Assembly (NCBI RefSeq): GCF_014358015.1
Contig: NZ_JACONV010000019.1
Coordinates: 20,186 to 84,185 of the forward strand
DNA: 64,000 nt
Direction: 5' to 3'
From: Pseudomonas triticifolii
GTDB taxonomy: Bacteria; Pseudomonadota; Gammaproteobacteria; Pseudomonadales; Pseudomonadaceae
Shown here: one piece after another, positions 56,084-64,000 of the stretch
How the letters are laid out: every line of letters starts with the position of its first letter
Position numbering within the stretch: position 1 is the first letter of the stretch
The notes under the pieces: model-generated
What the model was told of the DNA's origin: nothing
What the model saw: the letters and a program-made list of their open reading frames with translations, nothing else
Database searches by the model: none
Program-made: the position numbers and the translations under genes

Positions 56084-57013
56084 TCAAGGCGATTGCGGCT
56101 CCAGCAACCTGTTTGCATACATCCGGCATTCCGCCACCAGTGCCAGCAGATTGGGGTCGCGCTCCTTGGACTTGAGAAACACCATGCCGATGTGTTGCTG
56201 CATCCGGTAGCGCTGCTGCAGCGGGATCAGCCGCACACGGTTCTCATAAACGGCCGCGATGCGCCCTGGCAGCAGCGCATAGCCGACGCCAGAGCTGACC
56301 ATGCTCAGCAGCGTGAAGATGTCATTGACCTGCATCGCCACCTTGGGCTCGAAACCGGCCTGCTCGAATACCCGGATGCCGTCGCGGTGGGTGGCGAAGC
56401 CTTGGGTCAGGGTGATGAACGTCGCTTCGCGCAGGTCGCTCAGGTCCACTTCGTGGTGTGCGGCGAACGGCGAATCGGTGGGCACGGCCAGAAAGATATC
56501 GTCCGAAAACAGCGCCAGGTGCTCGCAGTCCGGGTCGTTGGTGCTTTCATCCAGTGACACCAGCATCGCGTCCACCTCCATATTCTTGAGCTTGTAGAGC
56601 AGGTCGATGTTGGAGCCCAGAATCAGGTCGATATTCAACTCGCTGCGGCGGATCTTCAAGCCCATGATCAACTGCGGCACGGTCTTGACCGTCAGCGAAT
56701 ACAAGGCCCCGAGCCGAAACCGCGCTGCCGAGAACCCCGCAGCCTGACGCGTCAGTTCAACCGTAGTGATCACGTCCTGAATCAGCTTTTGCGCACGTTC
56801 CTCCAGGATATAAGCACTCTCCAGTGGCGTCAGGTTGCGGCCTTCGTGCTTGAACAGTGGGCAGCGCAGGGCGCTTTCCAGCGAGTGAATGGCGCGATGC
56901 ACACTGACGTTGCTGGTCTGCAATTCCGCCGCGGCGCGGGCCAGATTGCCGGTGCGCATGAAGGCCAGGAAGATTTCCAGTTTTTTGAGCGTGAGTTCGT
57001 CATCGATCTGCAT
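56084..57013 (-). CDS. mdcR: LysR-family regulator of malonate genes (MdcR)
   Basis: A 309-aa LTTR: MQIDDELTLKKLEIFLAFMRTGNLARAAAELQTSNVSVHRAIHSLESALRCPLF is the DNA-binding helix-turn-helix; the rest is the effector domain. The position after madLM matches other pseudomonads, where MdcR activates mdc genes in response to malonate. A start upstream at 57115 is possible but unsupported. The inverted repeat before mdcA is the likely target. Confidence 0.9.
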   Translation of the reverse strand: MQIDDELTLKKLEIFLAFMRTGNLARAAAELQTSNVSVHRAIHSLESALRCPLFKHEGRNLTPLESAYILEERAQKLIQDVITTVELTRQAAGFSAARFRLGALYSLTVKTVPQLIMGLKIRRSELNIDLILGSNIDLLYKLKNMEVDAMLVSLDESTNDPDCEHLALFSDDIFLAVPTDSPFAAHHEVDLSDLREATFITLTQGFATHRDGIRVFEQAGFEPKVAMQVNDIFTLLSMVSSGVGYALLPGRIAAVYENRVRLIPLQQRYRMQQHIGMVFLKSKERDPNLLALVAECRMYANRLLEPQSP

Positions 57014-57167
57014 GGCGTGGCGCTTTTTATTGATGTGGCTGGATTGTGCACAACTAAAGCGAGGCTGGCTGCCTGAAATATCTGTCACAGACAGATACGT
57101 TGCACTTTGTTTCAATAACCGGGAGCCTCTGCAATCAGCGTTTTCGGCAAAACAAGGTAATACGTGG

Positions 57168-57782
57168 ATGTACTACGGAGAAAAATTCAACGCCTGGTCT
57201 CATCTCGTGGGTGCTGTTCTGGCGGCCGTCGGGGCCATCTGGCTGCTGGTCATGGCGAGCCTGCATGGCGATGTCTGGAAGGTGGTCAGCATGGCGATCT
57301 ATGGCGTCTGTCTGGTTACCCTTTATAGCGTCTCGACGGTTTACCACAGCGTGAAAGGGCGCTCGAAGTCCATCATGCAGAAGGTTGATCATTTTTCGAT
57401 CTACCTGATGATCGCTGGCAGCTACACACCGTTCTGCCTCGTCACCTTGCGCGGCGCGTGGGGCTGGACCCTGTTCGGGATCGTCTGGGGGCTGGCGCTT
57501 ATCGGTATCCTGCAGGAGATCAAGCCACGGTCGGAAGCGCGGATTCTTTCCATCGTGATCTACGCGGTGATGGGCTGGATCGTCCTGGTCGCCATCAAAC
57601 CGCTGCTGGCGGCGCTCGGCGTGGCCGGCTTCATCTGGCTGGCGGGCGGTGGCGTGCTGTACACCGTCGGCATCCTTTTCTTCGCCTACGACCACATCCG
57701 CCACTGGCACGGCATCTGGCACCTGTTCGTGATCGGCGGCAGTCTGATGCACTTCGTGGCGATTTGTTTTTATGTGCTTTGA
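57168..57782 (+). CDS. Hemolysin III/TrhA-family membrane protein
   Basis: A 204-aa seven-helix membrane protein of the hemolysin-III (YqfA/TrhA, PAQR-like) family. MYYGEKFNAWSHLVGAVLAAVGA, VSTVYHS, KVDHFSIYLMIAGSYTPFCL and the C-terminal HWHGIWHLFVIGGSLMHFVAICFY carry the conserved histidines and Asp/Ser that bind metal in PAQR proteins. The chosen ATG has AAGG 13 bp upstream. Family members influence membrane energetics; toxin activity is not implied. Confidence 0.9.
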   Translation: MYYGEKFNAWSHLVGAVLAAVGAIWLLVMASLHGDVWKVVSMAIYGVCLVTLYSVSTVYHSVKGRSKSIMQKVDHFSIYLMIAGSYTPFCLVTLRGAWGWTLFGIVWGLALIGILQEIKPRSEARILSIVIYAVMGWIVLVAIKPLLAALGVAGFIWLAGGGVLYTVGILFFAYDHIRHWHGIWHLFVIGGSLMHFVAICFYVL

Positions 57783-57852
57783 GGGGACCGGATCACCATT
57801 GCGGAGTGTGCCGGGAAACGTTGCGACACACGGCACTCAGCGGACTGCTGCA

Positions 57853-57991
57853 TTCGCGGACAAGTCCGCTCCCACGAAATCAGTTTTCTTCAGTGGGTTA
57901 CGGGTTGATTGATAGGGGGCGGTTTGCCAGCGATGACACGCTTTTCCTGACATACCGCGTCATCGTTCATCGCGGGCAAGCCCCCTCCCAC
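57853..57991. repeat. REP copies between the hemolysin-III gene and rsmE
   Basis: A full inverted REP at 57853-57875 and a degenerate one at 57970-57991 occupy the 227-bp spacer between convergent genes. No gene is visible. Confidence 0.8.
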
Positions 57992-58009
57992 AAGGACTGC
58001 GCGTCATAC

Positions 58010-58729
58010 CTAAAAATCGCCCCACAACTGCTGCGCCACACTCAACGCCACAACGGGGGCGGTTTCGGTGCGCAGCACGCGCGGGCCGAGTCGGGCGGCG
58101 TGGAAACCGGCAGTTTGGGCGTGTTCGACTTCGGCGTCATTCAGGCCGCCTTCCGGGCCGATCAGAAACGCCAGGCTTGCCGGTTTTTCGTGGCTGGTCA
58201 GGGGTTCGGCAACCGGGTGCAGGACCAGTTTCAGGTCGGCTTCGGTCTGTTTCAACCAGTCGGCCAGCGGCATCGGCGGGTGGATCACCGGGACCACCGA
58301 GCGGCCGCACTGTTCACAGGCGCTGACCGCGATCTGCTGCCAGTGCGCCTGACGCTTTTCAGCACGTTCATCCTTGAGGCGCACTTCGCAGCGTTCGCTG
58401 ACGATCGGGGTGATTTCGCTCACGCCCAGTTCGGTGGCTTTCTGAATGGCCCAGTCCATTCGCTCGCCACGCGACAGGCCCTGACCCAGGTGAATGCGCA
58501 GCCCTGACTCGACCTGACCGGCAAAGCATTCGTCCAGTTGCACACGAACACGTTTCTTGCCGACCTCCAGCAAGGTGCCGCGAAACTCACTGCCGGAGCC
58601 ATCGAACAGCTGCAATGCGTCGCCTTCGGTCATGCGCAGTACGCGGCTGATGTAATGCGCCTGGGCTTCGGGTAATTCGTGCTCGCCCAGGCTCAGCGGC
58701 GTGTCGGTGAAAAAGCGGGACAGTCTCAT
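58010..58729 (-). CDS. rsmE: 16S rRNA m3U1498 methyltransferase
   Basis: RsmE methylates N3 of U1498 in 16S rRNA. The 239-aa SPOUT protein begins MRLSRFFTDTPLSLGEHELPEAQAHYISRVLRMTEGDALQLFDGSG (PUA-like domain). It contains QKATELGVSEITPIVSERCEVRL and the SAM-binding knot LAFLIGPEGGLNDAEVEHAQTAGF. It is upstream of bioA's 3' end, as in other pseudomonads, with a REP pair in between. Confidence 0.97.
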   Translation of the reverse strand: MRLSRFFTDTPLSLGEHELPEAQAHYISRVLRMTEGDALQLFDGSGSEFRGTLLEVGKKRVRVQLDECFAGQVESGLRIHLGQGLSRGERMDWAIQKATELGVSEITPIVSERCEVRLKDERAEKRQAHWQQIAVSACEQCGRSVVPVIHPPMPLADWLKQTEADLKLVLHPVAEPLTSHEKPASLAFLIGPEGGLNDAEVEHAQTAGFHAARLGPRVLRTETAPVVALSVAQQLWGDF

Positions 58730-58774
58730 GGTGTTTCTCTGTAGGCGTACTGATGTGTTTGTCTTGAGAAAGCC

Positions 58775-58837
58775 TTCGCGGACAAACCCGCTCCTACGCG
58801 GTATGTAATCCAGCGTGGGAGCGGACTTGTCCGCGAA
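58775..58837. repeat. Inverted REP pair between bioA and rsmE
   Basis: A degenerate REP (58775-58797, TTCGCGGACAAACCCGCTCC...) faces a perfect REP (58815-58837), forming a BIME in the 131-bp gap downstream of bioA. It can fold into a large hairpin and may end the bioA transcript. Confidence 0.85.
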
Positions 58838-58860
58838 GGCATCGGCCTGTTATTGCCAGA

Positions 58861-60267
58861 TCAGCCCGGATCCCTGAAGTCCGGATGAAAGTTTTCCCGC
58901 ACCGCCACATTGATGCTGCTGCGCGTGGCGATGTCGATGCCTTCGGTGGCCACCTCGGCCAAAAAGTCGATCTGCTCGGGCGTGATCACGTAAGGCGGCA
59001 GGAAGTACACCACGCTGCCCAAAGGCCTCAGCAGTGCGCCTCGTTCCAGAGCGTGCTGGAACACCTTCATGCCCCGGCGCTCCTGCCACGGGTAGGCGGT
59101 CTTGCTGGCTTTGTCCTGGACCATCTCTATGGCAATCGCCATGCCCGTCTGGCGCACTTCCGCGACGTGCGGATGGTCCACCAGATGCGCCGTGGCACTT
59201 GCCATGCGTTGCGCGAGCGCCTTGTTGTTCTCGATAACGTTGTCCTGCTCGAAGATGTCCAGCGTCGCCAGCGCCGCGGCGCAGGCCAGCGGGTTGCCCG
59301 TGTAGCTGTGCGAGTGCAGGAAGGCGCGCAGGGTCGGGTAATCGTCGTAGAACGCGTCGTAGACATCGTCCGTCGTCAGGCAGGCTGCCAGCGGCAGATA
59401 GCCGCCGGTCAGGGCCTTGGACAGGCACAGGAAGTCAGGACGAATGCCCGCCTGTTCACACGCGAACATCGTGCCGGTACGGCCGAAACCCACGGCGATT
59501 TCATCGTGGATCAGGTGTACGCCATAACGGTCACAGGCTTCGCGCAGCAGTTTCAGATAAATCGGGTGATACATGCGCATGCCGCCCGCGCCCTGAATCA
59601 GCGGCTCGACGATCACCGCCGCAACGCTGGCGTGGTGCTCTGCCAGCGTCTGCTCCATGGCCGCGAACAGGTTGCGCGAGTGTTCTTCCCAGCTCATGCC
59701 GTCGGGGCGGTGGTAGCAGTCAGGGCTTGGCACCTTGATGGTGTCCAGCAGCAGCGCCTTGTAGGTTTCGGTGAACAGCGGCACGTCGCCGACCGACATC
59801 GCGGCCATGGTTTCGCCGTGGTAGCTGTTGGTCAGCGTCACGAAACGCTTCTTTTCCGGCTGGCCGCGATTGAGCCAGTAGTGAAAGCTCATTTTCAACG
59901 CGACTTCGATGCAGGACGAACCATTATCGGCGTAGAAGCAGCGTGTCAGCCCTTCAGGTGTGAGCTTGACCAGGCGCTCCGACAGCTCAATCACCGGCTG
60001 GTGACTGAAACCGGCCAGAATCACATGCTCCAGCTGATCAACCTGATCCTTGATGCGCTGATTGATACGCGGGTTGGCGTGTCCGAACACGTTTACCCAC
60101 CAGGAACTGACGGCGTCCAGATAGCGCTTGCCTTCGAAGTCTTCCAGCCACACCCCTTCGCCACGCTTGATCGGGATCAACGGCAGGTTTTCGTGGTCTT
60201 TCATCTGGGTGCAGGGGTGCCACAAGACCTTGAGGTCACGCTGCATCCACTGGTCATTCAGGCCCAT
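58861..60267 (-). CDS. bioA: Adenosylmethionine-8-amino-7-oxononanoate aminotransferase
   Basis: BioA uses SAM as the amino donor to make 7,8-diaminopelargonate in biotin synthesis. The 468-aa class III aminotransferase starts at ATG 60267 (MGLNDQWMQRDLKVLWHPCTQMKDHE) with GGAG upstream; a TTG two codons earlier is not needed. Conserved blocks are VSSWWVNVFGHANPRIN, NGSSCIEVALKMSFHYW, TNSYHGETMAAMSVGD and the PLP-lysine segment LCLSKALTGGYLPLA. The rest of the biotin operon is not nearby. Confidence 0.96.
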   Translation of the reverse strand: MGLNDQWMQRDLKVLWHPCTQMKDHENLPLIPIKRGEGVWLEDFEGKRYLDAVSSWWVNVFGHANPRINQRIKDQVDQLEHVILAGFSHQPVIELSERLVKLTPEGLTRCFYADNGSSCIEVALKMSFHYWLNRGQPEKKRFVTLTNSYHGETMAAMSVGDVPLFTETYKALLLDTIKVPSPDCYHRPDGMSWEEHSRNLFAAMEQTLAEHHASVAAVIVEPLIQGAGGMRMYHPIYLKLLREACDRYGVHLIHDEIAVGFGRTGTMFACEQAGIRPDFLCLSKALTGGYLPLAACLTTDDVYDAFYDDYPTLRAFLHSHSYTGNPLACAAALATLDIFEQDNVIENNKALAQRMASATAHLVDHPHVAEVRQTGMAIAIEMVQDKASKTAYPWQERRGMKVFQHALERGALLRPLGSVVYFLPPYVITPEQIDFLAEVATEGIDIATRSSINVAVRENFHPDFRDPG

Positions 60268-60477
60268 ATGCAATCTCCGGGTAGCGACTCGCTTGAGGCG
60301 AGGACGAACAATCGCGCAAGCCTATGCAATGCCCGGCTGTGTCACAACCTTTGATGCAGTTTTAAGGGGCGACGGACATTGCTGGCGGCTATCTGATGGC
60401 TCGCGTATCCTGCCTCGCTATTCGATGTTCCGGGCTGACTTGCCCAACCTTCCCCTTGTTTTTTCGGAGTTCACGGA

Positions 60478-62343
60478 ATGCTTTCTGGGTGGCTGCGCGC
60501 GTGTGCGCTGATAGTGACAGGGCTGGTCAGCGTTTCGACGCTCGCTGATGACAAACAACGAACCGCGATTGTCGTCGGCGGCGGCATGGCTGGCCTGACA
60601 GCGGCCTATGAACTGCAAGTCAAAGGCTGGCAGGTCACGCTGCTCGAAGCCAAGCCGAGTCTGGGCGGACGCTCGGGGCTGGCCACCAGTGAGTGGATCG
60701 GCAACACCAAGGCGCAGCCGGTACTCAACCGCTATCTGGACGCTTTCAAGCTGGCTACCGTGCCTGCACCCGAGTTCGTACGTACGCCCAGCTACCTGAT
60801 CGATGGCGTGCACTTCACCCAGGCGGATCTGGCGGTCAAACAGCCGGCCACTGCCGAAGCCATCAAGCGTTACAACGATACGCTGGACAACCTGGCGCGT
60901 TCGATTGATGACCCACAGAACCCGGCGTCCAACAGCACCCTGTTCGCGCTCGACCAGATCAACGTCGCCAACTGGCTGGATCGCCTGAACCTGCCGACCA
61001 CAGCGCGGCAGTTGATCAATCAGCAGATTCGTACGCGTTACGACGAGCCTTCGCGCCTGTCGCTGCTGTATTTCGCTCAGCAGTCCAGTGTCTATCGCTC
61101 CGTGGATGAGCGTGACCTGCGGGCCTCGCGTCTGCCGGGTGGCAGCACCGTGCTGGCTCAGGCGTTCGTCAAGCAGCTGAAAACCATCAAAACCAATTCG
61201 CCTGTGTCGGCCGTCATTCAAGACAAGGACCACGTCACGGTCAAGGCCGGTGCGGCGAGCTACACCGCTGATTACGTCGTCATGGCAGTGCCCTTGCGTT
61301 CGCTGAGCAAGATTCAGATGACCCCCGCGCTGGATGCCCAGCACATGGGCGCGATCAAGAGCACCAACTATGGCTGGCGCGACCAGATCATGCTCAAGTT
61401 CAAGACGCCGGTCTGGGACAGCAAGGCGCGCATGTCGGGTGAAGTGTTCAGTAACACGGGCCTTGGCATGCTGTGGATCGAGCCTGCGCTCAAGGGCGGC
61501 GCTAATGTGGTGATCAACCTGTCCGGCGACAACGCTCGCATCATGCAGGCCTTTGGCGACAAGCAACTGGTCGATCAGGTGCTGATCCGCCTGCATGCGT
61601 TCTACCCTGAGGCACGCGGTGCCTACACCGGTTATGAAATCCGTCGTTACAGCGTCGACCCGTCCACGGGCGGTTCGTATCTGGCGTTCGGTCCCGGCCA
61701 GATCAGCAAATACTGGCGTCTGTGGGAAAGGCCGATCCAGCGTGTCGCGTTCGCGGGTGAGCACACCGACACCTTGTACCCCGGCACACTGGAAGGTGCG
61801 CTGCGCAGTGGTCAGCGGGCAGCCAGTCAGGTGCAGGATCTGGCGGCAGGCAAGTCGTTCGAACCGGTCAAGGTCGCTCCGCCGAAGGCACCAGCGCCAG
61901 CGCCGCAGAAGTCGGACTGTAACTTCTTCACCAGCCTGTTTGGTTGCACTTCCGATAAGCCGGTCGAGCCTGCCAAGCCGCAAGCGGAGAAACCTGGCTT
62001 CTTCTCGCGCCTGTTCGGCGGCTCCGACGCACCGGTACAAACCCCGGCACCCGCTGAGAAAGCCCCTGAACCTGCTCCAGCACCTGCGCCGGTTCCGGCT
62101 CCGGTCGCACCCGTCGTCGCCCCTGTGGTTGCGCCGCCGGTGAAAGCCGAACCCGTCAAGAAGCCTACGGCAAAGGCTGAACCGGCGAAGAAGACGCAGC
62201 ACAAAGAGCCTGCGAAAAAAGAACCGGCCAAGAAAGAACCGGTGAAGAAGGAGCCCGTGAAAAAGGCACCAGCCAAGGCCGATGACGCCAAAAAGCCTGC
62301 CGCCAAGGCTACTGATACAGCGCCTGCCGACGTCAAGAACTGA
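60478..62343 (+). CDS. Exported flavin amine oxidase-like protein with Pro/Ala/Lys tail
   Basis: A 621-aa protein with a signal peptide (MLSGWLRACALIVTGLVSVSTLA). It has a monoamine-oxidase/phytoene-desaturase-fold FAD domain: VVGGGMAGLTAAYEL, LLEAKPSLGGRSG, and the C-terminal FAGEHTDTLYPGTLEGALRSGQRAA. The substrate amine or carotenoid-like compound is unknown. From about residue 465 a low-complexity tail follows, containing CNFFTSLFGC and KKEPAKKEP repeats. It is divergent from bioA. The tail may bind the envelope or be a linker. Confidence 0.83.
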   Translation: MLSGWLRACALIVTGLVSVSTLADDKQRTAIVVGGGMAGLTAAYELQVKGWQVTLLEAKPSLGGRSGLATSEWIGNTKAQPVLNRYLDAFKLATVPAPEFVRTPSYLIDGVHFTQADLAVKQPATAEAIKRYNDTLDNLARSIDDPQNPASNSTLFALDQINVANWLDRLNLPTTARQLINQQIRTRYDEPSRLSLLYFAQQSSVYRSVDERDLRASRLPGGSTVLAQAFVKQLKTIKTNSPVSAVIQDKDHVTVKAGAASYTADYVVMAVPLRSLSKIQMTPALDAQHMGAIKSTNYGWRDQIMLKFKTPVWDSKARMSGEVFSNTGLGMLWIEPALKGGANVVINLSGDNARIMQAFGDKQLVDQVLIRLHAFYPEARGAYTGYEIRRYSVDPSTGGSYLAFGPGQISKYWRLWERPIQRVAFAGEHTDTLYPGTLEGALRSGQRAASQVQDLAAGKSFEPVKVAPPKAPAPAPQKSDCNFFTSLFGCTSDKPVEPAKPQAEKPGFFSRLFGGSDAPVQTPAPAEKAPEPAPAPAPVPAPVAPVVAPVVAPPVKAEPVKKPTAKAEPAKKTQHKEPAKKEPAKKEPVKKEPVKKAPAKADDAKKPAAKATDTAPADVKN

Positions 62344-62361
62344 CGGGCAACCGCTGAACGC

Positions 62362-62394
62362 AAGGGGCACGGTGCAAACCGTGCCCCTTTTTTT
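62362..62394 (+). terminator. Rho-independent terminator after the amine oxidase-like gene
   Basis: A 12-bp stem AAGGGGCACGGT/ACCGTGCCCCTT with a GCAA loop is followed by a run of T, 19 bp after the stop codon. Confidence 0.92.
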
Positions 62395-62588
62395 ATGCGC
62401 GGCGAATTCGTTCTCTCTCTGGGCGTGCGGTGAAATGAGTTCACGGGCTGCAATGCTGCCGTTCATCGGCATCGAACGGCCGATGGTCATGACAAAGTGT
62501 TACGGCGCTGAATTTATCGGGATGCTGCTGCAGCGAAGGCGATGAAAGGTCAGGGATGCGGAAAATTTCAGCCTCCGATCGATCATGT

Positions 62589-62604
62589 TCTTCGATGCAT
62601 CGAA
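62589..62604. promoter_or_regulatory. 16-bp perfect palindrome upstream of the cytochrome b561 gene
   Basis: CTTCGATGCATCGAAG is perfectly symmetrical, 70-85 bp upstream of the b561 start. It looks like an operator of a dimeric regulator. The 330-bp spacer contains otherwise only the preceding terminator and no gene. Confidence 0.5.
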
Positions 62605-62673
62605 GCGAAATTTTGCGCTTTCATTCGATAGATAAAACGCTAGTCTGGTAACACTTCTGACAAGGTATTGGCA

Positions 62674-63222
62674 ATGCAGCTAGGTAACTCATCCTCTCGC
62701 TACGGTCTGGTCAGCATGGTGCTGCACTGGGGTGTGGCTGTTGTAGTGTTTGGTTTGTTCGCACTGGGGCTCTGGATGGTCGGGCTGGATTACTACGATA
62801 CCTGGCGTAAAGCCGGGCCTGATCTGCACAAGAGCATTGGCATCACGCTGTTTGCAATCATGCTCGTTCGTGTGGTCTGGCGTTTGCTCAGCCCACCACC
62901 GCCGCCGTTGTCGAGCTACAGCCGCATGACGCGCATCGGCGCTGCGTTTGGTCATCTGTTTCTGTACGTTGCGCTGTTTGCCGTGATGTTTGCCGGTTAC
63001 CTGATCTCCACCGCCGATGGCGTAGGGATCCCGGTATTCGGCCTGTTCGAAATACCTGCCCTGGTTTCCGGTCTGCCGGAGCAGGCAGAAACCGCTGGCT
63101 GGATTCACCTGTATCTGGCCTGGACCATCGTGATTTTCGCGGGGCTCCATGGCCTGGCTGCATTGAAACACCACTTTATCGATCGCGATGTGACCCTTAA
63201 ACGCATGTTGGGTCTACATTGA
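62674..63222 (+). CDS. Cytochrome b561 family protein
   Basis: A 182-aa inner-membrane diheme b-type cytochrome with four transmembrane helices: MVLHWGVAVVVFGLFALGLWMVG, ITLFAIMLVRVVWRLL, LFLYVALFAVMFAGYLIST and LYLAWTIVIFAGLHGLAALKHHF. Histidines in LHWG, DLHKSIG, HLFLY and LHGLAALKHH are candidate haem ligands. The family passes electrons from ubiquinol; the partner is unknown. ATG 62674 has AAGG upstream. It is followed after 27 bp by yceI, a frequent pair. Confidence 0.92.
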   Translation: MQLGNSSSRYGLVSMVLHWGVAVVVFGLFALGLWMVGLDYYDTWRKAGPDLHKSIGITLFAIMLVRVVWRLLSPPPPPLSSYSRMTRIGAAFGHLFLYVALFAVMFAGYLISTADGVGIPVFGLFEIPALVSGLPEQAETAGWIHLYLAWTIVIFAGLHGLAALKHHFIDRDVTLKRMLGLH

Positions 63223-63249
63223 TTGTTCAACCAAAACGGGAATAAAAGC

Positions 63250-63828
63250 ATGTTGAAGAAGTCTCTCGCCGCTCTGGCTCTGGGTACCGCACTGTTGTCT
63301 GCTGGTCAGGCAATGGCTGCCGACTACGTTATCGACAAGGAAGGTCAGCACGCTTTCGTTGACTTCAAGATCAGCCACCTGGGCTACAGCTTCATCCACG
63401 GTACCTTCAAGGACTGGGACGGTACGTTCAGTTTCGACGCTGCCAAGCCTGAAGCCAGCAAGATCGCGGTCGAGCTGAAGACTGCCAGCCTGTTTACCAA
63501 CCATGCCGAGCGCGACAAGCACATCCTGAGCAAGGACTTCCTGGACGCCGGCAAATTCCCGGAAGCCAAGTTCGTCTCCACCAGCGTCAAATCCACCGGT
63601 GCCAAGACGGCTGATGTGACCGGCGACCTGACCCTGCACGGCGTGACCAAGCCAATCGTGATCAAGGCCACGTTCAACGGCGAAGGCAAGGATCCATGGG
63701 GCGGCTACCGTGCCGGCTTCAACGGTACTTCGACGCTTAACCTGAACGACTTCGGCATCAAAGGCCCAGGCCCAACGTCGCAGACGCTGGATCTGGACAT
63801 CACCTTCGAAGGTGTACAGAAGAAGTAA
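63250..63828 (+). CDS. YceI-family periplasmic lipid-binding protein
   Basis: A 192-aa secreted protein with signal peptide MLKKSLAALALGTALLSAGQAMA and an eight-stranded lipocalin-like YceI domain (ADYVIDKEGQHAFVDFKISHLGYSFIHGTFKDWDGTF ... DLTLHGVTKPIVIKATFNG). The fold binds polyprenyl or isoprenoid quinone-like lipids. It probably works with the upstream b561 cytochrome as one operon. ATG 63250 fits the signal peptide; the TTG start 27 bp earlier overlaps no useful signal. Confidence 0.94.
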   Translation: MLKKSLAALALGTALLSAGQAMAADYVIDKEGQHAFVDFKISHLGYSFIHGTFKDWDGTFSFDAAKPEASKIAVELKTASLFTNHAERDKHILSKDFLDAGKFPEAKFVSTSVKSTGAKTADVTGDLTLHGVTKPIVIKATFNGEGKDPWGGYRAGFNGTSTLNLNDFGIKGPGPTSQTLDLDITFEGVQKK

Positions 63829-63844
63829 GTGTCCGCCTGAACGA

Positions 63845-63875
63845 AAAAACGCCGACCCTTGGGTCGGCGTTTTTG
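63845..63875 (+). terminator. Rho-independent terminator of the b561-yceI operon
   Basis: A stem AAACGCCGACCC/GGGTCGGCGTTT is followed by TTGTG, starting 17 bp after the yceI stop. The remaining 125 bp to the window end show no gene. Confidence 0.9.
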
Positions 63876-64000
63876 TGTATGGCGTTTGTACAGCCTGAGC
63901 AAGTGACGCTCAGCGTCATGGGCTGTATGCCCGCGCAAAGGTCTGGAAGTCGCGCAAAACGGGCGTCAAAGCGAAAGTGCCTGACTGAATGCATACCCGT

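Noticed and set aside
60418..62490. 690-aa minus-strand open frame opposite the amine oxidase-like gene
   Set aside because: It crosses the terminator and a promoter region and is Arg/Gly/Leu-rich without domains; the plus strand carries the FAD domain.

Overview
The window is a GC-rich Pseudomonas chromosome segment, most likely from the P. syringae group. The evidence is the conserved order pilMNOPQ-aroK-aroB-damX-gltB-gltD-hemE, the bioA/rsmE neighbourhood, an mdcABCDEGHLM(R) malonate operon, and many P. syringae-type REP palindromes. I see no prophage, plasmid backbone, rRNA, tRNA or CRISPR array. Function calls come from reading translations and motifs by eye, without database searches.

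Layout. 1-5.1 kb: 3' part of glnA (minus strand) behind a sigma54-type promoter with NtrC-like sites, then thiI and typA/bipA. 5.2-8.8 kb: a cysteine-cluster protein, a REP-rich spacer carrying a 52-bp IS3-like mini-element, and mrcA (PBP1a). 9-23.6 kb: the type IV pilus assembly operon pilMNOPQ, shikimate genes aroK and aroB, a DamX-like SPOR protein, and glutamate synthase gltB/gltD. 24-28.3 kb: a trypsin-fold lipoprotein protease, hemE, and a divergent MFS transporter/LysR pair.

28.6-46.7 kb is the main accessory locus: twenty minus-strand genes, almost all overlapping by a few bases, forming one aryl polyene (APE) biosynthesis operon. It encodes the type II fatty-acid/polyketide-like core (two ketosynthases plus a chain-length-factor-like protein, ketoreductase, dehydratases, two ACPs, an aryl-activating ligase fused to a dehydratase). 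It also encodes an aromatic amino acid ammonia-lyase, a methyltransferase, a flavin enzyme with halogenase hallmarks, a thioesterase, lipid-type acyltransferases, a glycosyltransferase, and an envelope export set (LolA-like protein, MMPL exporter, DUF3261 lipoprotein). A cation/proton-exchanger-like membrane protein in the operon has lost half of the usual acidic pair. The expected product is a yellow, membrane-anchored aryl polyene made from an aromatic starter and malonyl units.

46.7-48.7 kb: APE promoter region, a 139-bp palindromic MITE-like element, an orphan ParA-type ATPase and a PAAR protein. 48.7-57.0 kb: malonate decarboxylase genes mdcABCDEGH, malonate carrier madLM, and a convergent LysR regulator (mdcR). 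57.2-64 kb: hemolysin-III-type membrane protein, rsmE, bioA, an exported flavin amine oxidase with a long Pro/Ala/Lys tail, and cytochrome b561 plus YceI.

The most interesting material is the decorated APE operon (halogenase-like enzyme, altered exchanger, ammonia-lyase) and the small mobile elements and palindromic operator candidates in the spacers.
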